Shown: positions 1 through 8,467 of the stretch, piece by piece
Layout: the number at the start of each line of letters is the position of its first letter
Numbering within the stretch: the first letter of the stretch is position 1
Source of the DNA: DAIDKA01 sp035503515
Lineage (GTDB): Bacteria; Pseudomonadota; Gammaproteobacteria; Steroidobacterales; Steroidobacteraceae
Length of the DNA stretch: 64,000 bases
Assembly: GCA_035503515.1 (NCBI GenBank)
Contig: DATJTJ010000016.1
Coordinates: forward strand, 1-64,000
Reading direction: 5' to 3'
Translations under genes and position numbers: made by a program
Notes under the pieces: generated by a model
Told to the model about the DNA's origin: nothing
The model's database searches: none
The model's input: the letters and a program-made list of their open reading frames with translations, nothing else

Positions 1-178
1 TTTGGGGGGGGGGGGCGGGGGGGGGCGGGGGGGCGGAGGTCGCGACCGGTTCGACGGGGTAAGCGGCCGGCGCCAGGGGGGTTGCAGAGGGGCGTCCTCG
101 CAGCAGCAGCCACACACATACCGCAGCGGCCACCGCCGCCAACAGCAGCAGTAACCAGATAACCATGCCCTGAGCCAT
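1..178 (-). CDS. Membrane-anchored proline-rich protein, truncated at window edge
   Basis: Reading leftwards from an ATG at 178 the frame stays open to base 1. The first residues form one hydrophobic helix (about residues 5-27, rich in Leu, Ala and Val) followed by RGRP and an Ala/Pro linker that ends in a run of eight prolines. This looks like an N-terminal membrane anchor with a proline-rich spacer, as in TonB-like or ZipA-like architectures, but no functional domain is inside the window. An ATG at 166 is a second possible start. The poly-Pro tract is encoded by the G-runs at 1-40, which may be a sequence-end artefact, so the last residues are doubtful. Confidence 0.5.
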   Translation of the reverse strand, partial: MAQGMVIWLLLLLAAVAAAVCVWLLLRGRPSATPLAPAAYPVEPVATSAPPPPPAPPPQ

Positions 179-249
179 ATGTGCTTGATTCTGCCACATA
201 AGGCGCAGGGTAGAATGGCGGACCGCTTGGATTGGCCGAAGTCACACGC

Positions 250-1173
250 ATGCCGCAACCGTTACTCGCTCCCGGAGACGTAGTCGATGTCATCGCGCCA
301 GGGTTCCGCTGCACGGCCGAGCAGCTCGAGCACGGCATCGCCTTCCTGAAACGCGCCGGCCTCGTGCCCCGCGTACCGCAGGATCTGTTCGGCGAGGACC
401 TGCTGTGCGCGAACACCGATGCGATCCGGTTCCGACAGCTGCGCAAGGCGCTCTACGCCCGCGACTCCCGCGCCGTGTGGTGCGTGCGCGGCGGCTACGG
501 CGCGATCCGCATCATCGAGCGTCTGCAGGCCCTGCAGCCGCCGCGTCGGCCGAAGCTCCTGATCGGCTATAGCGACGCGACCACCCTGCACCAGCTGCTG
601 AACCTGTTCTGGGGCTGGCCCTCGCTGCATGGGCCGCTGCTGGACCGGCTCGGCAGCGTCGATGTGCGCGAGGAGGAGCGGGCGGAACTTGCCGCCGTGC
701 TGTTCGGGGGCGCGCGGCAGACGCTGTTCGCCGACCTGGTGCCGCTCAACGCCGCGGCCCGGCGCCGGCAGACCCTGACCAGCCGACTCACGGGCGGCAA
801 TCTGACCGTGCTCCAGAGCACGCTGGGCACGGCGCTGCAGCGCCGTCCATCCGGAATGCTGTTCCTGGAGGACATCGGCGAGCGCGGCTACCGCATCGAC
901 CGCATTCTCGAGCAGCTGCGCCAGGCCGGCGTGCTGCGCAATCTCAAGGCGATCCTGCTCGGGACCTTTATCGGCGGCGCGGAGGCCGACAGGAGCAACC
1001 TCGGACCGGCGGTACTGGAACGCTTCGCGCAGTCGCTGTCGATTCCGGTGCTGGCGGGGATCGACGCGGGTCACGGGGCCTACCAGCGTCCGGTGTTCCT
1101 GCACACCCGGGCCGAACTGCGCTGCGGAGCCGGTGCACAACTGATCGTGCAGGTACCGACCTTCGGCCGATGA
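250..1173 (+). CDS. ldcA: LD-carboxypeptidase (peptidase S66)
   Basis: Cytoplasmic murein-recycling enzyme that removes the terminal D-Ala from L,D-linked tetrapeptides released from peptidoglycan. The family features are visible: N-terminal LAPGDVVDVIAP, the RGGYG segment, the nucleophile Ser in IGYSDAT (about residue 108), LTGGNLTVLQSTLGT in the middle, and a C-terminal DAGHG segment carrying the His of the Ser-Glu-His triad. The length (307 aa) fits the family. The frame also opens at a TTG at 232, but the ATG at 250 places the conserved PGD motif at the usual distance. The stop overlaps the trmB start by 4 bp, so the two are probably co-transcribed. An AmpG-type permease gene lies 1.8 kb away, consistent with a recycling role. 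Confidence 0.9.
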   Translation: MPQPLLAPGDVVDVIAPGFRCTAEQLEHGIAFLKRAGLVPRVPQDLFGEDLLCANTDAIRFRQLRKALYARDSRAVWCVRGGYGAIRIIERLQALQPPRRPKLLIGYSDATTLHQLLNLFWGWPSLHGPLLDRLGSVDVREEERAELAAVLFGGARQTLFADLVPLNAAARRRQTLTSRLTGGNLTVLQSTLGTALQRRPSGMLFLEDIGERGYRIDRILEQLRQAGVLRNLKAILLGTFIGGAEADRSNLGPAVLERFAQSLSIPVLAGIDAGHGAYQRPVFLHTRAELRCGAGAQLIVQVPTFGR

Positions 1174-1856
1174 GCATCCTCACACATCCCCGCGGCGTGC
1201 GCTCCTTCGTGCTGCGCGCCGGACGCATGACGGAGGGCCAGCAGCGGGCCCTCGACAGCCTCTGGCCGCGATTCGGACTCGAGTACAGCCCGCAGCGCTG
1301 CGATCTGGACGCGCTGTTCGGCCGCAAGGCGCCGCGGATCGTCGAGATCGGCTTCGGCAACGGCGACAACCTCATCCAGATGGCGCAGCGGCGTCCCGAG
1401 GCGGATTTCCTGGGCGTGGAGGTCCACCGCCCCGGCGTCGGGCGCGTGCTGCTGGAAATCGAGCGCCTGGGCATCACCAACATCAGACTCAGCAATCACG
1501 ATGCGGTCGAGGTCGTCGCCGAGCAGCTGCCCGAGGGCAGTTTCGAGGAGCTGCTGGTGCTGTTCCCCGATCCCTGGCACAAGAAGCGGCATCACAAACG
1601 GCGGTTGCTGAACGCGGCATTCGTCGCGCTGCTGGCGACGCGGCTGCACAGCGGCGGCGTGCTGCGGGCGGCGACGGACTGGGAAGACTATGCCCGGCAG
1701 ATGCTCGAGGTGCTGCGTGGGTGCCCGCAACTTGAGAACCTGGCGCCCGATGACGGCTACGTGCCGCGTCCGCAGTCCCGCCAGCCGACCCGGTTCGAAC
1801 GTCGCGGCGAGCGCCTCGGCCACGGGGTCTGGGATCTGGCCTTCCGGCGGCGTTAG
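1170..1856 (+). CDS. trmB: tRNA (guanine-46-N7)-methyltransferase
   Basis: SAM-dependent enzyme that methylates N7 of G46 in the tRNA variable loop. The 228-residue protein has the TrmB signatures: the SAM-binding EIGFGNGDN at about residue 62, GVEVHRPGVG, the catalytic FPDPWHKKRHHKRR segment near residue 130, and the C-terminal TRFERRGERLGHGVWDL. The ATG lies inside the ldcA stop (ATGA overlap), which implies translational coupling. At its 3' end it overlaps the convergent MarC-type gene by 4 bp. Confidence 0.95.
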   Translation: MSILTHPRGVRSFVLRAGRMTEGQQRALDSLWPRFGLEYSPQRCDLDALFGRKAPRIVEIGFGNGDNLIQMAQRRPEADFLGVEVHRPGVGRVLLEIERLGITNIRLSNHDAVEVVAEQLPEGSFEELLVLFPDPWHKKRHHKRRLLNAAFVALLATRLHSGGVLRAATDWEDYARQMLEVLRGCPQLENLAPDDGYVPRPQSRQPTRFERRGERLGHGVWDLAFRRR

Positions 1857-2476
1857 AAACTCGCGCGGATACCGTCGATCACGAACTGCACCGCGAGCGC
1901 GCCGAGAATGACGCCGAAGAGGCGATTGGCGACGTTGGTGCCCGTGACGCCCATGGTGCGCATCAGTGGCGCCGCCACCAGCATCACCGCCAGGGTGATC
2001 AGCAGCACCAGCGCGACGCAGGCCGCCATGGCCACGAACTGCACCGGATGCGCCGTGATCGGCAGCGGCCCGAACCACAGCAGGATGGTGACCAGCGCCC
2101 CGGGCCCGGATATCAGCGGAAAGGCGAGCGGAAACACCGACACGTCGGCACGCCGCCGGCTCTCGGCCTGCTCGTCTCTCGAGGTGCGCGTTCCGGACTC
2201 GTGCGCGAACACCATCTCCAGCGCGATCAGGAACAGCAGCAGTCCGCCGAAGATGCGGAATGCCTGGATGCTGATGCCCATCGCCGCCAGGAACGGCGTG
2301 CCGATCAGGGAGAACGCCAGCAGGATCAGCGCCGAGATCGACACCGCCTTGATGGCCATCCGGCGCTGGTGTTCGGCCGTGGTGCCCGCGGTGAGACTGA
2401 CGAACACCGGGGCAATGGACAGCGGCTCCACCACCACGAAGAACACGATGAAGAACTTGACGACCTGGTCAATCAA
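1853..2476 (-). CDS. MarC family integral membrane protein (UPF0056)
   Basis: The protein has 207 residues and about six transmembrane helices. It carries the family hallmarks FFVVVEPLSIAPVFVSLT at the N-terminus, FRIFGGLLLFLIALEMVF in the middle and FPLISGPGALVTILLW before the second half. The MarC family has no firmly established transport substrate; the early link to multiple antibiotic resistance was not sustained. A TTG at 2474-2476 is the only plausible start because an in-frame stop lies just upstream, and no good ribosome-binding site precedes it. It converges on trmB. Confidence 0.85.
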   Translation of the reverse strand: MIDQVVKFFIVFFVVVEPLSIAPVFVSLTAGTTAEHQRRMAIKAVSISALILLAFSLIGTPFLAAMGISIQAFRIFGGLLLFLIALEMVFAHESGTRTSRDEQAESRRRADVSVFPLAFPLISGPGALVTILLWFGPLPITAHPVQFVAMAACVALVLLITLAVMLVAAPLMRTMGVTGTNVANRLFGVILGALAVQFVIDGIRASF

Positions 2477-2656
2477 AGGGGTGATCCCGACCGGCAGTTA
2501 TCCTGCAGCGCGAGCTTGTCCGATGCGACGCGTTATTCTTGAAAGCACTCGGAACTAGGCGCAACATGAAACCCTACGCATTTGGCGTGCGAGAGCATAC
2601 CAACGCGGCCAGAATCACGTGCGGCTGTTGTAAGGAATCCGGCAAGGGGGTTTACG

Positions 2657-2992
2657 ATGGCGACTATGCATCCGGGCGTCGGCGCCTGGTTCCGATTGAA
2701 CGGCGGCGCACCATTTGAAATCGTCGCCGTGGATGACGACGACGGCACCATCGAGGTGCAGTACGTCGACGGCACGCTCGAGGAACTCGATCGGGAAGAC
2801 TGGCGGGCCTGGTGCGATGAGCGCGCGCTCGAGGCCGCCGACCCTTCGGAGGACTGGAGCGATTCCGCCGACGTCGAGGCCGACGAGGGCCGGTTGCACT
2901 TCGACCGCTACGCCGACGACAGCGACCTGCGGCCCGGTTCGTTCAACCGGACCGGATCCCTCGACGGCATCGACATCTTCGACAGCAACTAG
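2657..2992 (+). CDS. Small acidic cytoplasmic protein, conserved in gammaproteobacteria
   Basis: A 111-residue acidic protein (many Asp and Glu, no signal peptide, no membrane segment). The first half reads as a small beta domain (GAWFRLNGGAPFEIVAVD, then DGTIEVQYVDGTLEELD), followed by a disordered acidic tail. It resembles the small gammaproteobacterial family I remember as DUF6763, whose function is unknown. The frame opens at 2582, but a strong Shine-Dalgarno AAGGGGG at 2644-2650 selects the ATG at 2657. The stop overlaps the end of the convergent permease gene by 4 bp. Confidence 0.75.
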   Translation: MATMHPGVGAWFRLNGGAPFEIVAVDDDDGTIEVQYVDGTLEELDREDWRAWCDERALEAADPSEDWSDSADVEADEGRLHFDRYADDSDLRPGSFNRTGSLDGIDIFDSN

Positions 2993-4392
2993 GTTTTTGC
3001 CGCTGCCACGCCGGGCAGGGCATGCCGGTGCGCCGGCCGCGTGAGCAGGAAGATCAGCAGCAGTGCGGGCAGGCTCAGGCTGGCCGTGTACAGGAAGAAG
3101 TGGGGATAGCCGATCCGGTCGACGACATGGCCGGAGGCACCCTCGAGCACCTTGCCCGGCAGAGCGTACAGCGATGAGAACAGGGCATACTGCGTAGCAG
3201 TATAGCGGGCGCTGGTCAACGCCGACAGAAAAGCGATCAAGGCCGTGCCGTGCAGCGCCAGCGCCATGGCGTCCAGCCCATTCGCGAAACCCAGCCCGAT
3301 GATCGTGGGGCCCTGGGTGGTGGCGAGCCATGAGAATGCCAGGTTCGATGAAATGATCAGGGCGCTCCCCAGGATCATCGCCCGCACGATCCCGAAGCGC
3401 GCGATGATGACGCCCGAGAGCACCACACCGAACATCGACAGCGCCAGACCGACGAACTTCACCACGGTCGCGATCTGGCCGAGCGTGTAGCCATGATCGA
3501 TGTAGAAGGGATTGGCCATGACGCCCATGGCGAAATCGGTCAGCCGGTAGCTGCCGATCAGCAACAGCAGCAGTGCGGCGATCCGCACCGGGAACCGGCC
3601 CAGGAAATCCGTCAGTGGACACACCACGGCACCGACGAACTGTGCCCCCACGGCCTGCGCCCAGTGCGGCCAATGCGCCCGCCCCGCCAGCCACTCGCGC
3701 ACCCGCTGTTCCTGATGTGCGCCCACGGCAGCGGTGCGCGGATGCGGCTCGCGTACCATCAGCGTCGTGATCACCCCGACGAACCCCAGTGCCGCCATGG
3801 TCGCGTAACTGACGTGCCACCCGGCAACCTGGGCCAGGCCCAGGGCCCCGGCCGTGCTGCAGATGATCGCGGCCCGATAGCCGACCTGGTAGGCCGCCGC
3901 CATCGCGCCCTGCTCCTCATCCGGCGCCGACTCGATGCGCCAGGCATCCATGGCGATGTCCTGGGTGGCCATGAAGAACGCCAGCAGCAGCGCGCCCAGT
4001 GCCACCTGGACCAGGTTCGCGGCAGGGTGTGCAGTGCACAGGTCGGCCAGTGACACGATGATCCCCACCTGCCCCACCATCATCCAGCTGCGACGCCGTC
4101 CGAGCCACCGGGTCAGACCCGGAATCCGGACGCGATCCACGAACGGTGCCCAGAGGAACTTGAACGTGCTGATCAGGCTCACCCAGGCCAGCATGCTGAT
4201 CGTGCCGCGCGCGATGCCGTCCTGGCGCAACCAGGCCGAGAGCGTTCCATAGACCAGGTAATACGGCAGACCACTGCCGAAGCCCAGAAACAGCATGGAC
4301 ACAACCCGGGGCTGAAGATAGACCGCTGCCGCCTTCGCCCATCGGTGGTTGGGTTTCGATGTAATAATCCGCTGCTCCGGAAAAGTGACCAT
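2989..4392 (-). CDS. ampG: AmpG-type muropeptide permease (MFS)
   Basis: A twelve-helix major facilitator of about 467 residues. The AmpG signatures are present: YLQPRVVSMLFLGFGSGLP at the first helix, STFKFLWAPFVDR between helices 2 and 3, the GRRRSWM loop, and ATQDIAMDAWRIE in helix 4-5. AmpG imports GlcNAc-anhydromuramyl peptides from the periplasm for cell-wall recycling, which fits the nearby ldcA. Start choice is awkward: the conserved YLQPR forces a start upstream of it, and the only ATGs (4392, 4395) overlap the divergent pyrE start. Either the promoter lies inside pyrE or a rare start codon is used. Other MFS substrates cannot be excluded. Confidence 0.8.
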   Translation of the reverse strand: MVTFPEQRIITSKPNHRWAKAAAVYLQPRVVSMLFLGFGSGLPYYLVYGTLSAWLRQDGIARGTISMLAWVSLISTFKFLWAPFVDRVRIPGLTRWLGRRRSWMMVGQVGIIVSLADLCTAHPAANLVQVALGALLLAFFMATQDIAMDAWRIESAPDEEQGAMAAAYQVGYRAAIICSTAGALGLAQVAGWHVSYATMAALGFVGVITTLMVREPHPRTAAVGAHQEQRVREWLAGRAHWPHWAQAVGAQFVGAVVCPLTDFLGRFPVRIAALLLLLIGSYRLTDFAMGVMANPFYIDHGYTLGQIATVVKFVGLALSMFGVVLSGVIIARFGIVRAMILGSALIISSNLAFSWLATTQGPTIIGLGFANGLDAMALALHGTALIAFLSALTSARYTATQYALFSSLYALPGKVLEGASGHVVDRIGYPHFFLYTASLSLPALLLIFLLTRPAHRHALPGVAAAKT

Positions 4393-4393
4393 C

Positions 4394-5053
4394 ATGCACA
4401 ACTACCAGCTCGAATTCATCGATCTCGCGCTCTCCCGCGAGGCCCTGCGTTTCGGCGAGTTCACCCTGAAGTCCGGGCGTCGGAGCCCCTACTTCTTCAA
4501 CGCCGGCCTGTTCAGCGACGGCGAAGCGGCCCGTGTCCTCGGCCGTTGCTACGCGGCGGCCCTGGTCGGCTCGGGCCTCGAGTACGACATGCTGTTCGGC
4601 CCCGCCTACAAGGGCATCCCGCTGGCCACGGCCACCGCCATTGCCCTGGCCGAAAGTCACCGGCGCAACGTCCCCTTCGCCTTCAACCGCAAGGAGGCCA
4701 AGGACCATGGCGAGGGTGGCAGCCTGGTCGGCACGGCTCTCGGGGGCCGGGTCGTCATCGTCGATGACGTGGTCTCCGACGGCGCCGCCAAACGCGAGGC
4801 GATCGAGCTGATCCGCAGTGCCGGCGCCACGCCCGCGGCCATCCTGCTGGCGCTGGACCGGCAGGAACGGGGTCTGACGGAACGTTCCGCGGTGCAGGAG
4901 CTTGAGGCAGCCCACGGGGTCCGCTGTGTGAGCATTCTCACACTTGGGCAATTGCTCGCGGCCCTGGAGAACCCGCCGGACGGCCGCACTCGCGTTTCTG
5001 CGCAACAGCTCACGGCATTGAAAGCCTACCGCGCACAATTTGGCGTCTGCTGA
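4394..5053 (+). CDS. pyrE: Orotate phosphoribosyltransferase
   Basis: Transfers phosphoribose from PRPP to orotate to give OMP, the penultimate step of UMP synthesis. It aligns well with the enterobacterial enzyme over its full 219 residues: FGEFTLKSGRRSPYFFNAGLF, GPAYKGIPLATATA, FNRKEAKDHGEGG (the flexible catalytic loop) and the PRPP-binding VVIVDDVVSDGAA. The frame extends upstream, but the ATG at 4394 matches the family N-terminus. A TAATAAT resembling a -10 element lies at 4362-4368. The start overlaps that of the divergent permease gene. In E. coli, pyrE also sits close to dut. Confidence 0.95.
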   Translation: MHNYQLEFIDLALSREALRFGEFTLKSGRRSPYFFNAGLFSDGEAARVLGRCYAAALVGSGLEYDMLFGPAYKGIPLATATAIALAESHRRNVPFAFNRKEAKDHGEGGSLVGTALGGRVVIVDDVVSDGAAKREAIELIRSAGATPAAILLALDRQERGLTERSAVQELEAAHGVRCVSILTLGQLLAALENPPDGRTRVSAQQLTALKAYRAQFGVC

Positions 5054-5098
5054 CACTTGCACCGCCGCGGACGACCGGGCGATGATGCGCCAGGACCC

Positions 5099-5743
5099 AT
5101 GCCAAGACTTTCCTCTGCCGTAACCTTGAGTATTGCCATTGCCTGCCTGGGGGCCGGTGGCCTTGCCGCTAGCGCCCGGGCAGCGGGTACCACATATAAA
5201 TGGGTGGACGACCAGGGCGTCGTGCATTACGGGGACTCCATTCCCCCGCAGTACGCCCAGAAGGAAAGCACGATCCTCAACAAGGAAGGCGTGCAGATCG
5301 GCCACAAGGATGCCACCAAGTCCGCCGCCCAGCTGGCAGCGGAAAGCGCGGCGGCCGATCAGGCGGCCCGACAGAAACAGCACGACAACTTCCTGCTGGC
5401 GACCTATACCTCGGTCAAGGACATCGAACAGCTGCGCGATGAGCGGCTGCTGCAGATCCAGGGCCAGCGCGTCGCCGCCGAACAGTACGTCGCCTCACTC
5501 GGGGAGCGGCTGGCGGCCCTGCAGACCCGGGCCCAGAATTTCAAGCCCTACAGCAGCCGCCCCGATGCCCGTCGCATGCCGGACGATCTGGCCGAGCAGA
5601 TGGTGCACACGCTGAACGACATCCGCACCCAGAAGGCGGCACTGAGTTCGAGCCAGGAGGAAGAGGTGAAAACCCAGGCCCAGTTCCAGGCGGACATCGA
5701 CCGCTACAAGGAATTGCGCGCCGCACAGGCGGCCGTCCGCTAA
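5099..5743 (+). CDS. Secreted DUF4124-domain protein
   Basis: A 214-residue protein with a Sec signal peptide (hydrophobic stretch ending ASARAAG near residue 27) followed at once by the DUF4124 motif YKWVDDQGVVHYGDSIPP. The rest is a charged, probably coiled-coil helix rich in Gln, Ala and Arg. DUF4124 proteins are common in beta- and gammaproteobacteria and are thought to be periplasmic; their function is unknown. The ATG at 5099 gives a proper signal peptide, while the more upstream TTG at 5057 would add an Arg/Pro-rich stretch. The stop overlaps the convergent dut gene by 4 bp. Confidence 0.8.
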   Translation: MPRLSSAVTLSIAIACLGAGGLAASARAAGTTYKWVDDQGVVHYGDSIPPQYAQKESTILNKEGVQIGHKDATKSAAQLAAESAAADQAARQKQHDNFLLATYTSVKDIEQLRDERLLQIQGQRVAAEQYVASLGERLAALQTRAQNFKPYSSRPDARRMPDDLAEQMVHTLNDIRTQKAALSSSQEEEVKTQAQFQADIDRYKELRAAQAAVR

Positions 5744-6213
5744 CCCCGTCCGGAGTGTCCGAATCCGCCGCTGCCGCGCGCACTGGCGGTGAAGTCGGCG
5801 ACCACTTCCAGCTGCACCTGCATCACCGGCACCACGACCAGCTGCGCGATGCGCTCGCCCGGTTCGATGGTGAAGGCCGCCGGGCCGCGGTTCCACATCG
5901 AGACCATCAGCTGCCCCTGGTAGTCCGAGTCGATCAGCCCGACCAGGTTCCCGAGCACGATGCCGTGCTTGTGACCCAGGCCCGAGCGCGGCAGGATCAC
6001 GGCCGCGTAGCCCGGGTCATCGATATGGATGGCGAGGCCCGTCGGCACCAGGTGCGTCTGACCCGGTGCCAGCGGCACCGGAACATCCAGGCAGGCCCGC
6101 AGGTCCATGCCCGCGGAGCCCGCGGTGGCGTAGGCGGGCAGCGGCACGGTCTGTCCCACGCGCGCATCGAGGATCCGCACCTTCAGCGAGGGCCGGCGGG
6201 TCACAGCGTCCAT
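5740..6213 (-). CDS. dut: Deoxyuridine 5'-triphosphate nucleotidohydrolase (dUTPase)
   Basis: Hydrolyses dUTP to dUMP and pyrophosphate, keeping uracil out of DNA and feeding thymidylate synthesis. All five trimeric-dUTPase motifs are visible in 157 residues: AGSAGMDLRA, PRSGLGHKHGI, GNLVGLIDSDYQG, PGERIAQLVVVP and the C-terminal GSGGFGHSGRG arm that closes the active site. The ATG at 6213 is 3 bp below the coaBC stop, so it is the second gene of a coaBC-dut unit, the reverse spacing of the E. coli locus but the same neighbours. Confidence 0.96.
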   Translation of the reverse strand: MDAVTRRPSLKVRILDARVGQTVPLPAYATAGSAGMDLRACLDVPVPLAPGQTHLVPTGLAIHIDDPGYAAVILPRSGLGHKHGIVLGNLVGLIDSDYQGQLMVSMWNRGPAAFTIEPGERIAQLVVVPVMQVQLEVVADFTASARGSGGFGHSGRG

Positions 6214-6215
6214 GG

Positions 6216-7460
6216 TCAACCTTTGGTGGCGGCGGCGGGCAGCGCCGCGGCGCGCGCGGCATCCGCGCACCGTTCGGCGAATACCGTGGCGATGAGTTCG
6301 ATGAGCTCGCGCGCGAGTTGCGTCTTGGCGTTGCGCGGCAGGAGCTTGCGTCCGTTGCGCCACAGCACGATGAGTTCGTTGTCGGCGCAGTCGAAGGCCT
6401 TGTCGTGACCGACCTCGTTCGCGGCGATCATGTCGAGGTTCTTGCGCAGCATCTTCGAGCGCGCGTTCTGCTCCACGGCATCGGTCTCGGCCGCGAAACC
6501 CACGACGAACGCCGGACGCAGGGCGCCGCCGGCGAGCGTGCCGATGATGTCGGTGGTGCGCGCCATCTGCAGCGCGAGGTTCTCCTCGGTCTTCTTGATC
6601 TTGTGGTCCGCGGCCTGCGCCGGACGGTAGTCGGCGACGGCGGCCGTGGAGATGAAGATGTCATCCGGCTGCACCTGCGCCTGCACCGCGAGCAGCATGT
6701 CCGCGGCGCTCTCCACGTCGATGCGCTCGACGCCGGCCGGGGTCGCCAGCGACACGGGACCGCAGATCATGACCACCCGCGCGCCGGCCTCGCGCGCGGC
6801 CTGCGCGACCGCGAAACCCATCTTGCCGGAACTGCGGTTGCTGATGAAACGGACCGGATCGATCGGCTCGCGGGTCGGACCCGCCGTGACCAGTACCCGC
6901 CGGCCGCCGAGCACCCCGGTCGGCACCAGCACCGCGTCGCTGAGCGCCGCAAGCTCCATGGGTTCGAGCATCCTGCCCGCGCCCACCTCGCCGCAGGCCT
7001 GGTCGCCCGTGCCGGGACCGAACACGTGCACGCCGCGATCCTTCAGCAGCGCCACGTTCGCTTGGGTCGCGGCATTGGCCCACATCTGCTGATTCATCGC
7101 CGGCGCCAGGGCGATCGGCGCGGCAGTCGCCAGACAGGTCGTCGCCAGCAGGTCATCGGCGCGACCGCCGGCCAGGCGCGCCAGGAAGTCGGCGCTCGCC
7201 GGCGCGATCAGCACCAGGTCCGCCCAGCGGGCGAGTTCGATGTGCCCCATCGAGGCTTCCGCCCCGGGATCCCACAGATCGGTCCGGACCTGCCGGCCGG
7301 AAAGGGCCTGGAAAGTCATGGGCGTGACGAATTCGCGGGCGGCATCGGTCATGACCACCTGCACCTCGGCGCCGCGCTCGCGCAGCCGGCGCACCAGGTC
7401 CGCGCTCTTGTAGGCGGCAATGCCACCGGTGACGCCGAGCAGGATGTGTTTGCCGTGCAT
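6216..7460 (-). CDS. coaBC: Bifunctional phosphopantothenoylcysteine decarboxylase/synthetase
   Basis: A 414-residue fusion catalysing two steps of coenzyme A synthesis. The N-terminal flavoprotein decarboxylase half (CoaC) shows LLGVTGGIAAYK, the catalytic His in MGHIELAR, APAMNQQMW and GEVGAGRMLEP. The C-terminal CTP-dependent synthetase half (CoaB) shows VLVTAGPTREPIDPVRFISNRSSGKMG and a later AAVADYRP. It is divergent from radC, with a 112-bp gap that should hold both promoters. The length and both active sites are complete. Confidence 0.97.
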   Translation of the reverse strand: MHGKHILLGVTGGIAAYKSADLVRRLRERGAEVQVVMTDAAREFVTPMTFQALSGRQVRTDLWDPGAEASMGHIELARWADLVLIAPASADFLARLAGGRADDLLATTCLATAAPIALAPAMNQQMWANAATQANVALLKDRGVHVFGPGTGDQACGEVGAGRMLEPMELAALSDAVLVPTGVLGGRRVLVTAGPTREPIDPVRFISNRSSGKMGFAVAQAAREAGARVVMICGPVSLATPAGVERIDVESAADMLLAVQAQVQPDDIFISTAAVADYRPAQAADHKIKKTEENLALQMARTTDIIGTLAGGALRPAFVVGFAAETDAVEQNARSKMLRKNLDMIAANEVGHDKAFDCADNELIVLWRNGRKLLPRNAKTQLARELIELIATVFAERCADAARAAALPAAATKG

Positions 7461-7572
7461 AGGACCTCTCTCGGGCCATTATCCGGCCCGCTCCGCCGCC
7501 GACGCAAATGACCATATCTGCATCCAATTAACCACTGGTTCTAAGGCCACCGTGGATCAGACACTTGCGCCC

Positions 7573-8247
7573 ATGTCGATCCGCAACTGGCTGCCTTCCG
7601 AGCGGCCGCGCGAAAAACTGATGGAGCAGGGTCCGCAGAGCCTGTCCAATGCCGAACTGCTGGCGGTCTTCTTCGGCACCGGCCACGGCGGCGGCACGGC
7701 GGTCGACTTGGCCCACCAGCTGCTGGCGCGGTTCGGTTCGCTGCGGGAACTGCTGTGCGCGGGCCGCGATCAGGCGCTCGCCGGCCCGGGCCTCGGGCCC
7801 GCACGGTACTGCATGCTGCAGGCCGCCCTGGAGCTGGCCCGTCGCCACTACCGCGAGACGCTCAAGACCGGTCCGGCGCTGGAGTCTCCCGATAGCGCCC
7901 GCGGCTTCCTGCTCGCGCAGCTGCGCGATCGACCTTACGAGGTCTTCTGCTGCCTGCACCTGGATACCCGGCATCGCCTGATCGCCTTCGAGGAACTGTT
8001 CCGGGGCACGATCGATGGCGCCAGCGTCCATCCGCGCGAAGTGGTCCGCCAGGCACTCGCCCGTAATTCCGCGGCGCTCATTCTCGCGCACAACCATCCT
8101 TCTGGAGTGCCCGAACCCAGTCAGGCCGATGAGCTCATTACGCAGAGGCTGCGCGATGCGCTGGCACTGGTGGATGTAAGGGTGCTGGATCACCTCATCG
8201 TCGGGGGTGACCGGTGCATGTCTTTCGCGGAATCGGGACTTCTCTGA
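7573..8247 (+). CDS. radC: RadC/YicR family JAB-domain protein
   Basis: A 224-residue protein with an N-terminal UPF0758/helix-hairpin-helix-like region (PREKLMEQGPQSLSNAELLAV) and a C-terminal JAB/MPN metallo-domain with the metal site in AHNHPSGVPEPSQAD. It was historically linked to DNA repair, but its true role is unsettled. The ATG at 7573 fits the family N-terminus; a GTG at 7552 preceded by AAGG would add seven residues and is a real alternative. In E. coli radC is followed directly by rpmB; here about 2.9 kb of other genes separate them. Confidence 0.93.
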   Translation: MSIRNWLPSERPREKLMEQGPQSLSNAELLAVFFGTGHGGGTAVDLAHQLLARFGSLRELLCAGRDQALAGPGLGPARYCMLQAALELARRHYRETLKTGPALESPDSARGFLLAQLRDRPYEVFCCLHLDTRHRLIAFEELFRGTIDGASVHPREVVRQALARNSAALILAHNHPSGVPEPSQADELITQRLRDALALVDVRVLDHLIVGGDRCMSFAESGLL

Positions 8248-8438
8248 TATGTGGAGTGCGGTTGATGGCGCTGCAGCGCGGTGCCATTAGCCGCCGTTTG
8301 TACTTCACAGAGTTTTCCCATCTGCCGTAGCGTTCCGCCCCCCCCGCCTGCGGAGGCCGCCCTGAACGTCGATCCCAGCACGGGCCGGATGAGCTGCACA
8401 CCGAGCTCTACGGATTACAGCATCGATTATTAATATCC

Positions 8439-8467
8439 TTGACAACTGTTGTCTAGGAAACTAGTAT
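8439..8467 (+). promoter_or_regulatory. Promoter and palindromic operator of the MarR gene
   Basis: A consensus -35 TTGACA at 8439-8444 is followed 17 bp later by TAGTAT at 8462-8467. The -35 is embedded in the perfect palindrome GACAAC-T-GTTGTC (8441-8453), which is what an autoregulated MarR repressor would bind. The -10 overlaps the first ATG of the MarR gene (8466), so transcription should begin near the second ATG at 8475 and the message may be leaderless. Confidence 0.55.
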
